A stretch of DNA of 64,000 bases from Actinoplanes oryzae (GTDB taxonomy: Bacteria > Actinomycetota > Actinomycetes > Mycobacteriales > Micromonosporaceae). The first letter of the stretch is position 1; the number at the start of each line of letters is the position of its first letter. The DNA lies in assembly GCF_030757795.1 (NCBI RefSeq), contig NZ_JAUQWH010000033.1:1-64000 (forward strand), read 5' to 3'. The translations under genes and the position numbers were made by a program. Shown piece after piece: positions 7,056 through 15,918 of this stretch. Below the pieces are notes generated by a model. It had not been told where the DNA came from, did not search any database, and saw nothing but the letters and a program-made list of their open reading frames with translations.

Positions 7056-8656
7056 CGACGCTGGTGGCGGTCCGGGACCTGCATGTCACCTTCGGCGAGG
7101 TACGGGCCGTGCGCGGGGTGTCCTTCTCGATCGAGGCCGGCGAGTGCGTGGCGATCGTCGGGGAGTCCGGGTCGGGCAAGAGTGTCACCGCGCGGGCCCT
7201 CGTCGGGCTGGCCGGCCCCGGTGCGACGGTGACCGCGGCCGAGCTGACGATCGACGGCCGGGACGCGCGGGTGTACGGGGAAAGGGACTGGCGGCGCGTG
7301 CGCGGCGGCTTCGCCGGTCTGGTTCTGCAGGACGCGCTCGTGTCGCTCGATCCGTTGCGGACCGTCGGGGCGGAGATCGGCGAGGTGCTGCGCGTCCACC
7401 GGCGCCAAACACGCCCCGCCTTCCGGCAGGAGCCCGGCCAGATACGCCCCGCCGCCCGGCAGGAGCCCGGCCGGGACGATGCCCGGGTGCGCCGGGCCGG
7501 CGGGGACACTCCGGAGACCTTGCTGGCCGAGGTGCACGTGCCCGAGCCGGAACGGCGGGCGCGGCAGTACCCGCATCAGCTGTCGGGCGGGCTGCGGCAG
7601 CGGGCGCTCATCGCCTCCGCCATCGCCGCGCGGCCGCCGCTGCTGATCGCCGACGAGCCGACGACCGCGCTCGACGTGACCGTGCAGGCGCAGATTCTCG
7701 GGCTGCTGGCCGAGCGGCGGGCGGCCGGCGAGACGCTGCTGCTCATCAGCCACGACCTCGCCGTCGTGGCGCGGCTCGCCGACCGGGTGCTCGTGCTGAA
7801 GGACGGCGTGGTCGTGGAGGAGGGGCCGACGGCGTCGCTGCTGGCGGGCGCCCGGCACCCGTACACCAGGAAGCTGGTCGCGGCAGCGGCACTCAGCCCG
7901 CGCCGGGCGGCGGCACCCCGGGCGGGGGTGGTGCTGCGGGCGGCGGGACTGCGGAAGACGTACGGGAAACAGACCGTGGTGGACGACGTCAGCGTGACCG
8001 TCGGCCGGGGTGAGGTCGTAGGCGTGGTCGGCGAGTCCGGCTCGGGCAAGACGACCGTCGCGCAGATCCTCTTCGGGCTCGTCGCGCCGGACGGCGGCGA
8101 GGTCACCTTCGGGGACGCGCCGTGGTCGGGCGTCCCCGAGCGCCGCCGCCGGCCGTCGCGCCGCCGGATGCAGTTCATCTCACAGGATCCGCTGTCGTCC
8201 TTCGATCCGCGCTGGACCGTCGGCCGGATCGTCGCCGAGGCCGCGCCCCGGGGTGAGGTCCTGCCGCTGCTGGAGCGCGTGGGGCTCGGCGAGAGCCACC
8301 TGGGCCGTTATCCGCGGCAGCTGTCCGGCGGGCAGCGGCAGCGGGTGGCGATCGCCCGGGCCCTCGCGCCGCGGCCGAGTCTGATCATCTGCGACGAGCC
8401 GGTCTCCGCCCTCGACGTGTCCGTGCAGAAGCAGGTGCTCGACCTGCTCGCGGACGTGCGCGAGCGGGACGGGACCGCGCTGCTCCTCATCTCGCACGAC
8501 CTCGGCGTCGTGCACCACCTGGCCGATCGCGTGCTGGTCATGCGCGGCGGGCGGGTGGTCGAGCACGGCACCGCCGCCGAGGTCTTCACCACGCCCGCCC
8601 ATGAGTACACCCGCGCGCTGCTGGCGGCCGTACCGACCCTGGAGGTCTCGTCATGA
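7052..8656 (+). CDS. Fused double ABC ATPase (DppD-DppF type)
   Basis: A 534-residue protein with two complete nucleotide-binding domains that energise the two permeases. NBD1 has Walker A GESGSGKS (37-44), signature LSGGLRQR and Walker [12 protein letters not shown]2 has GESGSGKT, signature LSGGQRQR and LIICDEPV, and the switch histidine is seen in LLISHDL in both. The start is the ATG of the ATGA overlap with the permease gene. NBD1 carries an odd Arg/Pro/Gln-rich insertion around residues 117-145, coded by two 29-base near-identical repeats, between the Q-loop region and the signature motif. Downstream it overlaps the first monooxygenase gene by ATGA. Confidence 0.94.
   Translation: MTTLVAVRDLHVTFGEVRAVRGVSFSIEAGECVAIVGESGSGKSVTARALVGLAGPGATVTAAELTIDGRDARVYGERDWRRVRGGFAGLVLQDALVSLDPLRTVGAEIGEVLRVHRRQTRPAFRQEPGQIRPAARQEPGRDDARVRRAGGDTPETLLAEVHVPEPERRARQYPHQLSGGLRQRALIASAIAARPPLLIADEPTTALDVTVQAQILGLLAERRAAGETLLLISHDLAVVARLADRVLVLKDGVVVEEGPTASLLAGARHPYTRKLVAAAALSPRRAAAPRAGVVLRAAGLRKTYGKQTVVDDVSVTVGRGEVVGVVGESGSGKTTVAQILFGLVAPDGGEVTFGDAPWSGVPERRRRPSRRRMQFISQDPLSSFDPRWTVGRIVAEAAPRGEVLPLLERVGLGESHLGRYPRQLSGGQRQRVAIARALAPRPSLIICDEPVSALDVSVQKQVLDLLADVRERDGTALLLISHDLGVVHHLADRVLVMRGGRVVEHGTAAEVFTTPAHEYTRALLAAVPTLEVSS
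7411..7472 (+). repeat. Pair of 29-base repeats inside the ATPase gene
   Basis: Segments 7411-7439 and 7444-7472 differ at only two adjacent bases; the period is 33 bases, or 11 residues ([10 protein letters not shown], then [10 protein letters not shown]). They form an in-frame insertion in the first ATPase domain. Confidence 0.8.
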
Positions 8657-9777
8657 CGTCCCCGTTCCCGCTCGCCGTCGCCCTCGACGGGCTCGGCTGG
8701 CACCCCGCCGCGTGGCGGACCTCACCGCTGGACCCGGCGGCCGTCTTCACCCCCGGGCACTGGGTGCGCCTGGTGCGGGAGGCCGAGGCCGGACTGCTCG
8801 ACTTCGTGACGTTCGAGGACACGTTCGGGCCGCCGTCCGCCGCGGCGACCGAGATCAACGGGCGCCTGGAGGCCGTGCTCGTCGCGTCGCGGGTGGCGCC
8901 GGTGACGCGGCACATCGGGCTGGTGCCGGTGGCCACGACCACGCACACCGAGCCGTTCCACCTGGCGTCGGCGCTGGCCACGCTCGACTACGTGAGCGGG
9001 GGCCGGGGCGGCTGGCAGGCCCGGGTGTCGGCGCGGCCCGGCGAGGACAGGCTGCTCGGGCGGCGGGAGGTGGACCTGTCCGGGGAGGGCGTCTGGGACC
9101 TGTTCGACGAGGCGTCCGACGCGGTGGAGGTGGTGCGGCGGCTCTGGGACAGCTGGGAGGACGACGCGATCATCCGCGACGCCACCACGGGACGGTTCGT
9201 CGACCGGGACAAGCTGCACTACATCGACTTCGCGGGGAAGTGGTTCTCGGTCAAGGGGCCGGCCATCGTGCCCCGGCCGCCGCAGGGCCAGCCGGTCGTG
9301 ACCGCGCTCGCGCACGCCACCGTCCCGTACGAGTTCGCCGCGCGCAGCGCCGATGTGGTCTTCGTGACGCCGTCGTCCGCCGAGGAGGCCGCCGGCATCG
9401 TCCGGGCCCTGGACCCGTCGCTGAAGGTCCTGGCCGACCTGGTGGTCTTCCTGGACGACCACGCGGCGGGGGCGGTGGCGCGGCGCGCGCGGCTGGACGA
9501 GCTGACGCCGTGGCAGTCGGACGCGCTCATCTTCGCCGGCTCGCCCGAGCAGCTGGCCGACCTGCTGATCAGCTGGCGCGCCGCGGGTGTCGACGGCTTC
9601 CGGCTGCGGCCCGGCGCCCTGCCCTTCGACCTCGAGGCGATCACCCGCCTGCTGGTGCCGGTGCTGCAGGACCGCGGCGTCTTCCGTACCTCCTACGAGC
9701 CCGGGGACCTGCGCACCCGCCTCGGGCTCCCGGTCGCCGTCAACCGCTACTCGCCGGAGGGGATCTCCGTTGCCTAA
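8653..9777 (+). CDS. LLM flavin-dependent monooxygenase 1 (NtaA-like subgroup)
   Basis: A 374-residue member of the bacterial luciferase-like superfamily, which uses FMNH2 from a partner reductase and O2 to oxidise small molecules. The TIM-barrel pattern is visible: ALDGLGWHP at the N-terminus, FVTFEDTFG, a conserved THTEPFHLASALATLDYVSG strand-helix with the 'LD..S.GR' signature, RPPQGQPVVT, and a C-terminal VLQDRGVFR element. It lies within the four-monooxygenase block and starts in an ATGA overlap with the ATPase gene. It is related to the next protein but diverged in the active-site loop (GGWQARVSA in place of AAWNVVTS). No flavin reductase gene is linked. Confidence 0.9.
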   Translation: MTSPFPLAVALDGLGWHPAAWRTSPLDPAAVFTPGHWVRLVREAEAGLLDFVTFEDTFGPPSAAATEINGRLEAVLVASRVAPVTRHIGLVPVATTTHTEPFHLASALATLDYVSGGRGGWQARVSARPGEDRLLGRREVDLSGEGVWDLFDEASDAVEVVRRLWDSWEDDAIIRDATTGRFVDRDKLHYIDFAGKWFSVKGPAIVPRPPQGQPVVTALAHATVPYEFAARSADVVFVTPSSAEEAAGIVRALDPSLKVLADLVVFLDDHAAGAVARRARLDELTPWQSDALIFAGSPEQLADLLISWRAAGVDGFRLRPGALPFDLEAITRLLVPVLQDRGVFRTSYEPGDLRTRLGLPVAVNRYSPEGISVA

Positions 9778-11077
9778 GCAGATCATTCTCGCCGCCCACT
9801 TCCCCGGCGTGAACAACACGACCGTCTGGAGCGACCCCGCCGCGGGCAGCCAGATCGCGTTCGACTCGTTCGTGCACCTCGCGCGGACGGCCGAGCGGGG
9901 CAAGTTCGACTTCTTCTTCCTCGCCGAGGGCCTGCGGCTGCGCGAGCAGCGGGGACTCATCCACGACCTGGACGTGGTCGGCCGCCCGGACACGCTGACC
10001 GTGCTGTCGGCGCTCGCCGCGGTGACCACGCATCTGGGGCTGGCGGGGACGCTCAACGCGACGTTCCACGAGCCGTACGAGCTGGCCCGGCAACTGGCCA
10101 CCCTCGACCACCTCTCCGGCGGGCGGGCGGCGTGGAACGTCGTCACCTCCTCGGGCGCGTTCTTCGGGGAGAACTTCCGGCGCGGCGGCTTCCTCGACTA
10201 CGCCGACAGGTACACGCGGGCCGGCGAGTTCATCGACGCCGCGCGGGTGCTGTGGGACTCCTGGAACAAGCTGGAACCGGTCCGGGACACCGGATTCTTC
10301 GCCGACACCGGGCACTTCACCGTACGCAGCCCGCAGTTCGACATCGGCGGCAGGTTCTCCGTGCCGCGCAGCCCGCAGGGGCATCCCGTCGTGCTGCAGG
10401 CGGGCGACTCCGACGGCGGCCGGGAGCTCGCGGCCTCGCGCGCCGACGCGATCTTCTCCCGGCACCACGAGCTCGAGGACGGCCGGGAGTTCTACCGGGA
10501 CGTGAAGGCGCGGCTCGCCCGCTACGGCCGGTCGCCGGACTCGCTCAAGATCATCCCCGGGGTGTCGTACGTGCTGGGGGAGACCGAGGCGGACGCGCAG
10601 GAGAAGGCGCACCACATCCGCCGCCAGCAGGTCAGCCCGCAGACCGCGATCCTGCTGCTGGAACAGGTCTGGAACCGGGACCTGTCCGCGTACGACGCCG
10701 ACGGCCCCCTGCCCGAGGTGGACCCGCTGGACGACGAGAACACGATCATCCAGGGGCGTACCGCCCAGACGCACGACCGGCACCGGACCGCGGCCGAGTG
10801 GCGGGCCCGCGCCGAGGCCAAGAACCTGTCCATCCGCGAGCTGATCATCGAGGTGACCGGGCGGCAGTCGTTCATCGGCACGCCGGCCTCGGTCGCGGCC
10901 TCCCTCGACGAGTACGTGCAGACCGGCGCCTGCGACGGCTTCATCCTCGTCCCGCACCTCACGCCCGGCGGCCTGGACGAGTTCGTCGACACCGTGGTGC
11001 CGCTGCTGCAGGAGCGCGGCGTGTTCCGCACCGAGTACACGGCGGACACCCTGCGCGGCCACCTGGGGCTCGCATGA
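9770..11077 (+). CDS. LLM flavin-dependent monooxygenase 2 (NtaA/SnaA/DszA family)
   Basis: A 435-residue protein that fits the nitrilotriacetate/dibenzothiophene-sulfone monooxygenase family: KFDFFFLAEG, ATFHEPYELARQLATLDHLSGGRAAWN, VVTS, the YADRYTRAGEF block and SPQGHPVVLQAGDSDGG. Members cleave C-N or C-S bonds using FMNH2. TTG 9770 is taken as the start because it gives PKQIILAAHFPGVNN, a normal family N-terminus; this makes an 8-base overlap with the previous gene. Other in-frame starts lie far upstream inside it. It is one of four LLM genes after a full transporter. The substrate is unknown; the family suggests an aminopolycarboxylate or an organosulfur compound. Confidence 0.92.
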   Translation: MPKQIILAAHFPGVNNTTVWSDPAAGSQIAFDSFVHLARTAERGKFDFFFLAEGLRLREQRGLIHDLDVVGRPDTLTVLSALAAVTTHLGLAGTLNATFHEPYELARQLATLDHLSGGRAAWNVVTSSGAFFGENFRRGGFLDYADRYTRAGEFIDAARVLWDSWNKLEPVRDTGFFADTGHFTVRSPQFDIGGRFSVPRSPQGHPVVLQAGDSDGGRELAASRADAIFSRHHELEDGREFYRDVKARLARYGRSPDSLKIIPGVSYVLGETEADAQEKAHHIRRQQVSPQTAILLLEQVWNRDLSAYDADGPLPEVDPLDDENTIIQGRTAQTHDRHRTAAEWRARAEAKNLSIRELIIEVTGRQSFIGTPASVAASLDEYVQTGACDGFILVPHLTPGGLDEFVDTVVPLLQERGVFRTEYTADTLRGHLGLA

Positions 11078-12096
11078 AGTTCCTGCTCATCACGCTGATC
11101 AGCCAGCCGGACCAGGACAACGGGAGCCGCGCCCGCTTCCGGGAGGTGGTGGACAACGCGCTGCTGGCCGAGGAGCTGGGCTTCGACGGCTTCGGGGTGG
11201 GCGAGCGCCACGAGCGGCCCTTCGTCTCCTCGTCGCCGCCCGTGGTGCTCAGCCACATCGCGGCGCTGACCTCACGGATCCGGCTCTTCACCGCGGTCAC
11301 CACGCTGAGCCTGCTCGACCCGGTCCGCGCCTATGAGGACTACGCCACCCTCGACAACCTCTCCGGTGGGCGCCTCGAGCTCATCATCGGCAAGGGCAAC
11401 GGCGCGGCGCAGGCCAGGCTGTTCCACGTCACCGCCGAGGACCAGTGGGACCGCAACCGCGAGTCCTACGAGCTGTTCCGGACGCTCTGGCGGCACAACA
11501 AAGTCACGTGGTCGGGCCGTTTCCGGCCCCCGCTGGTCGACGCCGAGGTGTGGCCCCGGCCCCTGCAGCAGCCGATCCGGGTCTGGCACGGCAGCGCCAC
11601 CAGCCAGGCGTCGGCCGACCTGGCCGCCCGCTACGGCGACCCGCTGTTCTCGGCCAACGTCACCAACCCCATCCAGCCGTACGCCGACCTGATCGCCCAC
11701 TACCGCGAACGCTGGGCCCACTACGGCCACGATCCGGCCCGCGCGCTGGTCGGCGCCGGCTCGGCGGGCTACTACGCGGCGAGGACGTCGCAGGAAGCCA
11801 TTGCCGTCTACCGGCCCATCTATGAGCGGCGGCAGGCGCTGTTCCCCCACCGCGTCTTCACGTCGCTGGAGGACGCCATCGAGCGCAGTTCGATCCTGGT
11901 GGGCAGCCCGCAGCAGATCGTCGAGAAGGTGCTGCGCTACCACTCGGTCTTCGGCCACGAGGTGATGCACCTGCACGCCGACGCCGACGGCCTGACCGAC
12001 AAGCAGCACCGGGAAACGCTGGAGCTGTTCCAGAGCGAGATCGCGCCGCAGCTGCGCCGATCCGTGCCGAGCCGGCCGCTGGGAGGCGCGCTGTGA
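11074..12096 (+). CDS. LLM flavin-dependent monooxygenase 3
   Basis: A 340-residue luciferase-like protein. Features include ELGFDGFGVGERHERPFVSSSPPVVLSH (the 'GERH' position of luciferase-like proteins), SRIRLFTAVTTLSLLDPVRAYEDYATLDNLSGGRLEL and a GKGNGAAQ phosphate-loop region. Length and sequence are like the small LLM families (CE1758/KPN_01858 type) that I recall as regularly accompanying the transporter type found here; that assignment needs an HMM check. It starts in an ATGA overlap with the NtaA-like gene, so translation is coupled. Confidence 0.88.
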   Translation: MKFLLITLISQPDQDNGSRARFREVVDNALLAEELGFDGFGVGERHERPFVSSSPPVVLSHIAALTSRIRLFTAVTTLSLLDPVRAYEDYATLDNLSGGRLELIIGKGNGAAQARLFHVTAEDQWDRNRESYELFRTLWRHNKVTWSGRFRPPLVDAEVWPRPLQQPIRVWHGSATSQASADLAARYGDPLFSANVTNPIQPYADLIAHYRERWAHYGHDPARALVGAGSAGYYAARTSQEAIAVYRPIYERRQALFPHRVFTSLEDAIERSSILVGSPQQIVEKVLRYHSVFGHEVMHLHADADGLTDKQHRETLELFQSEIAPQLRRSVPSRPLGGAL

Positions 12097-13190
12097 CCGT
12101 ACCGCTGTCTGTTCTGGACCTGTCCCCGCTCGTGGCCGGCGGCGGTGCGGGGGACGCCCTGCGCCGCACGCTCGATCTGGCCCGCCATGCCGAGCAGGCC
12201 GGCTACGCCCGCTACTGGGTGGCCGAGCATCACCTGACCGCGGGCGTGGCCAGTTCGCAGCCCGCGCTGCTGCTCGGGCAGATCGCCGCGGCGACCTCGC
12301 ACATCCGGCTCGGCTCGGGCGCCGTGCAGACCGGCTATCTGACGCCGCTCGCCATCGTGGAGCAGTTCGGGCTGCTGGACGCGCTGTATCCCGGGCGGTT
12401 CGATCTGGGGCTGGGCCGGTCGGCGCAGAAGCGTACTGAAACGCCACGGGAACCGGTTCCCGTCGCCGGGGCACACGTGGTCGACGGGCTGCTCATCCCG
12501 GAACCGTTCTCGTTCGCGCCGCTGCTGGCGTCCGCGCGGAGCAAGCTGTTCGCGTCGCTGCTGGGCGGGGCGGGAACCGGTTTCCGCGAGGTGCTGGACC
12601 AGATCCAGGCGTTGCTGGCGGGCCCGATCCGCGACGCCGAGGGCAACGAGGCGCACGCCGTGCCGGGCGAGGGCGCCGACCTGCAGATCTGGTTGCTGGG
12701 CAGCAGCGGCGGCGAGAGCGCGCAGATCGCCGGTGCCCGCGGGCTGCCCTTCGCCGCCAACTACCACGTGGCGCCGGCAAGCGTCCTGGAAGCGGTTTCC
12801 GCGTACCGGAACGCGTTCCAGCCCGGCGTGCTGCCGGCCCCGCGGGTCATGGTGTCGGCCGACGTCGTGGTGGCAGCCGACGACGAGACCGCCCGGCAGC
12901 TCGCCTCCCCCTACGCCGCCTGGGTGCACAGCATCCGCACCGGCCGCGGCGCGATCCCCTTCCCGGCGCCGGCCGAGGATCTCTACGAGTCGTGGACCGA
13001 CGACGACCGGGCGCTCGTGGCGGACCGCACGGCGACCCAGTTCGTGGGCTCACCCGCGACCGTCGCCGCCAAGCTGCGCACGCTGCAGCGCGTGACCGGG
13101 GCCGACGAACTGCTGATCACGACCATCACGTACGACCACGCGGACCGGGTGCGGTCCTACGAGCTGCTCGCGAAAAAGTGGTACGGGTAG
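12093..13190 (+). CDS. LLM flavin-dependent monooxygenase 4 (MsnO8/alkanal monooxygenase-like)
   Basis: A 365-residue luciferase-like protein with the typical N-terminus LSVLDLSPLVAGG, then ARYWVAEHH, TSHIRLGSGAVQTGYLTPLAIVEQFGLLDALYPGRFDLGLGR and a C-terminal VGSPATVAAKLRTLQ plus TYDHADRVRSYELLAKKW. This is the common actinobacterial group of oxidoreductases lacking the luciferase non-prolyl cis-peptide insert. GTG 12093 overlaps the previous stop (GTGA). It is the last gene of the operon; the decayed hydrolase gene follows in the opposite direction, and its old C-terminus abuts this stop. Confidence 0.9.
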   Translation: MTVPLSVLDLSPLVAGGGAGDALRRTLDLARHAEQAGYARYWVAEHHLTAGVASSQPALLLGQIAAATSHIRLGSGAVQTGYLTPLAIVEQFGLLDALYPGRFDLGLGRSAQKRTETPREPVPVAGAHVVDGLLIPEPFSFAPLLASARSKLFASLLGGAGTGFREVLDQIQALLAGPIRDAEGNEAHAVPGEGADLQIWLLGSSGGESAQIAGARGLPFAANYHVAPASVLEAVSAYRNAFQPGVLPAPRVMVSADVVVAADDETARQLASPYAAWVHSIRTGRGAIPFPAPAEDLYESWTDDDRALVADRTATQFVGSPATVAAKLRTLQRVTGADELLITTITYDHADRVRSYELLAKKWYG

Positions 13191-13193
13191 AGC

Positions 13194-13592
13194 CCGCGTC
13201 AGGCAGTCGGCGATCAGGGCCAGGCACAGGGCCCGCTGCTCGGGCACGGTGTTGTGCCCGGCCGCGTCGAGCACGGCGAACGTCGCCCGGGAGTAGTGCG
13301 CGGCGCGGCGCCAGGCGTCGGAGTAGCCGGCGACGTCGTCCTGCCGGCCCGAGCGCCGGCCCGAGCGCCAGCCCGGGCGCCGGCCCGAGCGCCGGCCCGA
13401 GCAGCGGCACGATCCGCGGCTCGTGGCGGAGCACCGTGCGGGCAGGACGTCGCGCGCGGGGCGACGGAGAGGCCGGCGACGGGGGCGAGCCCGAGCGCCT
13501 GCGGGCGCAGCGCGTGGGCGACGTGCCGGGCGATCATCTTGCCGGAGGAGTTGCCCAGCACGGCGATCGGATCTCCGGCCGGCTGACATCTG
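13194..13592 (-). pseudogene. Decayed alpha/beta hydrolase gene
   Basis: On the minus strand, pieces of one alpha/beta hydrolase appear in different frames. First comes a nucleophile-elbow region (PIAVLGNSSGKMIARHVAHAL, about 13590-13500). Then a middle piece (RHEPRIVPLLGPA) is interrupted by a 12-base minisatellite. Last is a C-terminal piece, GRQDDVAGYSDAW followed by ATFAVLDAAGHNTVPEQRALCLALIADCLTRA, ending near 13194 with the catalytic Asp and His segments recognisable. No single frame joins them, and the N-terminal third (before the elbow) is missing. It is therefore a truncated, frameshifted pseudogene. The exact limits are approximate. Confidence 0.65.
13344..13403. repeat. Five 12-base tandem repeats
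   Basis: Five units of CCGGCCCGAGCG (the third and fifth slightly diverged) lie inside the hydrolase pseudogene. On the minus strand they encode a Leu-Gly-Pro-Ala / Ala-Gly-Ala-Arg type repeat, depending on frame. The expansion coincides with the frame break. Confidence 0.9.
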
Positions 13593-13706
13593 GAGAAATC
13601 GGTTGCAGGGCGTTCCAGGCAGGCGGTAGACCTGCTGCGACACATCCGGACCATGCGGAAGGAGGTTGAGCGATGTCCCGCACGTTTCTCACTCCTGGAG
13701 TTGGCT

Positions 13707-14612
13707 GTGACCCTCGACCTGCGCCCGATCAGCGGGCCGGATGAGATCGATCTCTTCAACGCTTTCCCGTACGTCCTCAACCGCGAAGTGGCCGGCGACC
13801 TCGCCGCCGGCCGGCGTCACCACCACTGGCTGTGGCTCGCCCTCGACGGTGACCGGCCGCTGGCCCGGGTGGGCTTCTGGTCGCGCCCGCACGACCCCGA
13901 GCCGTTCTGCCTCGACATCTTCGACCTGACCGACCTCGGCGCCGGGGTGTCCCTGCTGGAGAAGGCGCTCGCCACGGTCGGCCGGCCCGCGGAGTACCTG
14001 CGCTTCGTGCCGCCGGACTGGCACGACGACCCCGGCGTCCGGCGCGAGACCGAGCTGCGCCTCGGGGCGATGGCGCACACCGGCGCCGAGCTGCTCGTCG
14101 AGCGCCTGCGCCTGCAGTGGGAGCCCGGCACGCCGATCGCGCCGCCGTCGCCGCGGCTGCTGTTCCGCGGGCCGGCGAGCGACGACGAGCTGCTCGGCCT
14201 GATGGTGCGGGTGCTCGACGGCACGCTCGACGCGCACAGCCGGGACGAGCTGACCCGCATGACGCCGCACGAGCAGGCCCGCACCCAGTACGACGAGGAG
14301 CTGACCCGCTACACCGGCCCGCGCGACTGGTGGCGCGTGGCCACCCTGCCGGACGGCACGCCGGCCGGGTTCGTGATCCCGTCGCACAACGGCTACAACC
14401 ACGTGCTCGCGTACATCGGGGTGGTGCCGGAGCTGCGCGGCCGTGGCCTGGTGGACGACATCCTGGCCGAGGGCACCCGGATCCTCGCCGCCCAGGACCC
14501 GCCGCGGATCCGGGCGTCGACGGACGTCGGGAACGTGCCGATGGCGAGGGCGTTCGCCCGCAACGGCTACCGGGTGCACGAACGCCAGCTCGACATGGTC
14601 TGGCCCGGCTAG
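13707..14612 (+). CDS. GNAT-family acetyltransferase (tandem-GNAT length)
   Basis: A 301-residue protein whose C-terminal half is a clear GNAT domain: AYIGVVPELRGRGLVDDILAEGTRIL has the R-G-x-G-L acetyl-CoA loop, and STDVGNVPMARAFARNGYRVHER is the usual motif B. The N-terminal half has the size of a second, degenerate GNAT fold. GTG 13707 was chosen: TGGAG lies six bases upstream and the preceding in-frame residues (from 13653) look non-coding. The acceptor substrate is unknown. The last codons (LDMVWPG) lie in the first unit of the tandem repeat shared with the convergent SsuD-like gene. Confidence 0.85.
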   Translation: MTLDLRPISGPDEIDLFNAFPYVLNREVAGDLAAGRRHHHWLWLALDGDRPLARVGFWSRPHDPEPFCLDIFDLTDLGAGVSLLEKALATVGRPAEYLRFVPPDWHDDPGVRRETELRLGAMAHTGAELLVERLRLQWEPGTPIAPPSPRLLFRGPASDDELLGLMVRVLDGTLDAHSRDELTRMTPHEQARTQYDEELTRYTGPRDWWRVATLPDGTPAGFVIPSHNGYNHVLAYIGVVPELRGRGLVDDILAEGTRILAAQDPPRIRASTDVGNVPMARAFARNGYRVHERQLDMVWPG

Positions 14613-14790
14613 CGAGCCACCCCGGCGAAGGGCGCGCTAGCCGCGCCAGCTCGGCGAAGGGCCCGCTCGCCGCGCCGGCTCGACATGGTCCGGCCCGGCC
14701 AGTGGGCCACCCCGGCGAAGGGCCCGCTCGCCGCGTCAGCCCGGCATGGTCTGGCTAGCGGGCCACCCCGGCGAAGGGCACGCTCGCCGC
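14588..14790. repeat. About 61-base tandem repeat across two convergent gene ends
   Basis: Units begin at 14588 (61 bases), 14649 (29-base partial), 14678 (61) and 14739 (52). They share GCTCGACATGGTC and CACCCCGGCGAAGGGC blocks. The first unit contains the stop codon of the GNAT gene, and the last contains the C-terminal codons and stop of the minus-strand SsuD-like gene. Both protein C-termini are thus made of repeat sequence. Confidence 0.9.
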
Positions 14791-15897
14791 CGCGGTCCCG
14801 GCGTCACCTGCCGGGTGGCGCCACAGGCCGCGGCGGCGCAGCTCGGGGAGGACGCCTTCGCCGAACCAGTACGCCTCCTCGAGGTGCGGGTAGCCCGACA
14901 GGATGAACTCGGTGATGCCCAGGGCCGCGTACTCCTCGATGCGGTCCGCGATCTCCACGTGGCTGCCCACCAGGGCCGTGCCGGCGCCGCCGCGGACGAG
15001 GCCGACGCCCGCCCACAGGTTCGGGCTCACGACCAGGCCGTCGCGGTTGCCGCCGTGCAGGTCGATCATGCGCCGCTGCCCCTCGGACTCGCTGCGGCGC
15101 AGCCCCTCCTGCACCTTGGCGATGTCGGCCGGGGAGATGCCGCGCAGCAGCCGCTCGGACTCGGCCCACGCGGCCTCGCTGGTGTCGCGGGCGATGACGT
15201 GCAGGCGGATGCCGAAGCGCAGGCCCGGGTTCAGCGACCGGATCCACTCCAGCTTCTCCTTGACCTGCGCGGGCGGCTCGCCCCAGGTCAGGTAGACGTC
15301 GGCGTGGTCCGCGGCGACCGGGCCCGCGGCCTTCGACGAGCCGCCGAAGTAGACCTCGGGGATCGGGTCGGGCACCCGGCTCAGCTTCGCGCCCTCGACG
15401 CGCAGGTGCTCGCCCTCGTGGTCGACGGTCTCGCCGCGCCACAGCGCCTTCACGATGCTCAGGAACTCCGCCGTACGGGCGTAGCGCGCGTCCTTGTCGA
15501 GGAAGTCCCCGTACGACCTCTGCTCGTGCGACTCCCCGCCGGTCACCACGTTGAGCAGCAACCGGTCGCCGCTGAGCCGCTGGAAGGTCGACGCCATCTG
15601 CGCCGCGAGCGTGGGGGAGATCAGCCCGGGGCGGAACGCCACCAGGAACTTGAGCCGCTCGGTCACCTCGCTCAGCATCGCCGTGGTCAGCCACGCGTCC
15701 TCGCACCAGGCGCCGGTCGGCGTCAGCGCGCCCACGAAGCCCAGCTGCTCGGCGCTGCGCGCGATCTGCCCCAGGTAACCGATGGTCAGCGGCCGGATCC
15801 CGCCGGCGGACCCGACCGGCGTCCCGTGCCCGCCGCCGACGATGTCACGGCTGTCGCCGTTGGTGGGCAGGAACCAGTGGAAGACAAGCTCAGACAT
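14755..15897 (-). CDS. Alkanesulfonate monooxygenase-like protein (SsuD family)
   Basis: A 380-residue LLM enzyme very like SsuD, which releases sulfite from alkanesulfonates with FMNH2 and O2 under sulfur limitation. Visible family features: FHWFLPTNGD at the N-terminus, LVAFRPGLISPTLAAQMASTFQRLSG, LLLNVVTGG, the mobile-loop region with GESHEQRSYGDFLDKDARYARTAEF, VYFGGSS, and the C-terminal LVGSHVEIADRIEEYAALGITEFILSGYPHLEE. ATG 15897 follows a CCTAT-N7-ATAGG dyad by 21 bases. SsuD is normally made with a flavin reductase (SsuE) and an ssuABC transporter; neither is linked here. The last residues (ASVPFAGVAR) are coded by the tandem repeat. Confidence 0.93.
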   Translation of the reverse strand: MSELVFHWFLPTNGDSRDIVGGGHGTPVGSAGGIRPLTIGYLGQIARSAEQLGFVGALTPTGAWCEDAWLTTAMLSEVTERLKFLVAFRPGLISPTLAAQMASTFQRLSGDRLLLNVVTGGESHEQRSYGDFLDKDARYARTAEFLSIVKALWRGETVDHEGEHLRVEGAKLSRVPDPIPEVYFGGSSKAAGPVAADHADVYLTWGEPPAQVKEKLEWIRSLNPGLRFGIRLHVIARDTSEAAWAESERLLRGISPADIAKVQEGLRRSESEGQRRMIDLHGGNRDGLVVSPNLWAGVGLVRGGAGTALVGSHVEIADRIEEYAALGITEFILSGYPHLEEAYWFGEGVLPELRRRGLWRHPAGDAGTAAASVPFAGVAR

Positions 15898-15918
15898 GCG
15901 CCGAGACTATCCCCTTCT

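Noticed and set aside
8653-13190. Light-emitting luciferase genes
   Set aside because: The proteins belong to the non-luminous LLM monooxygenase families; no luxCDE-type aldehyde synthesis genes are linked.
13344-13403. Possible CRISPR array
   Set aside because: Units are 12 bases and directly tandem with no spacers. The 9-base array at 50173 and the longer arrays elsewhere are also spacer-free, and no cas gene is present.
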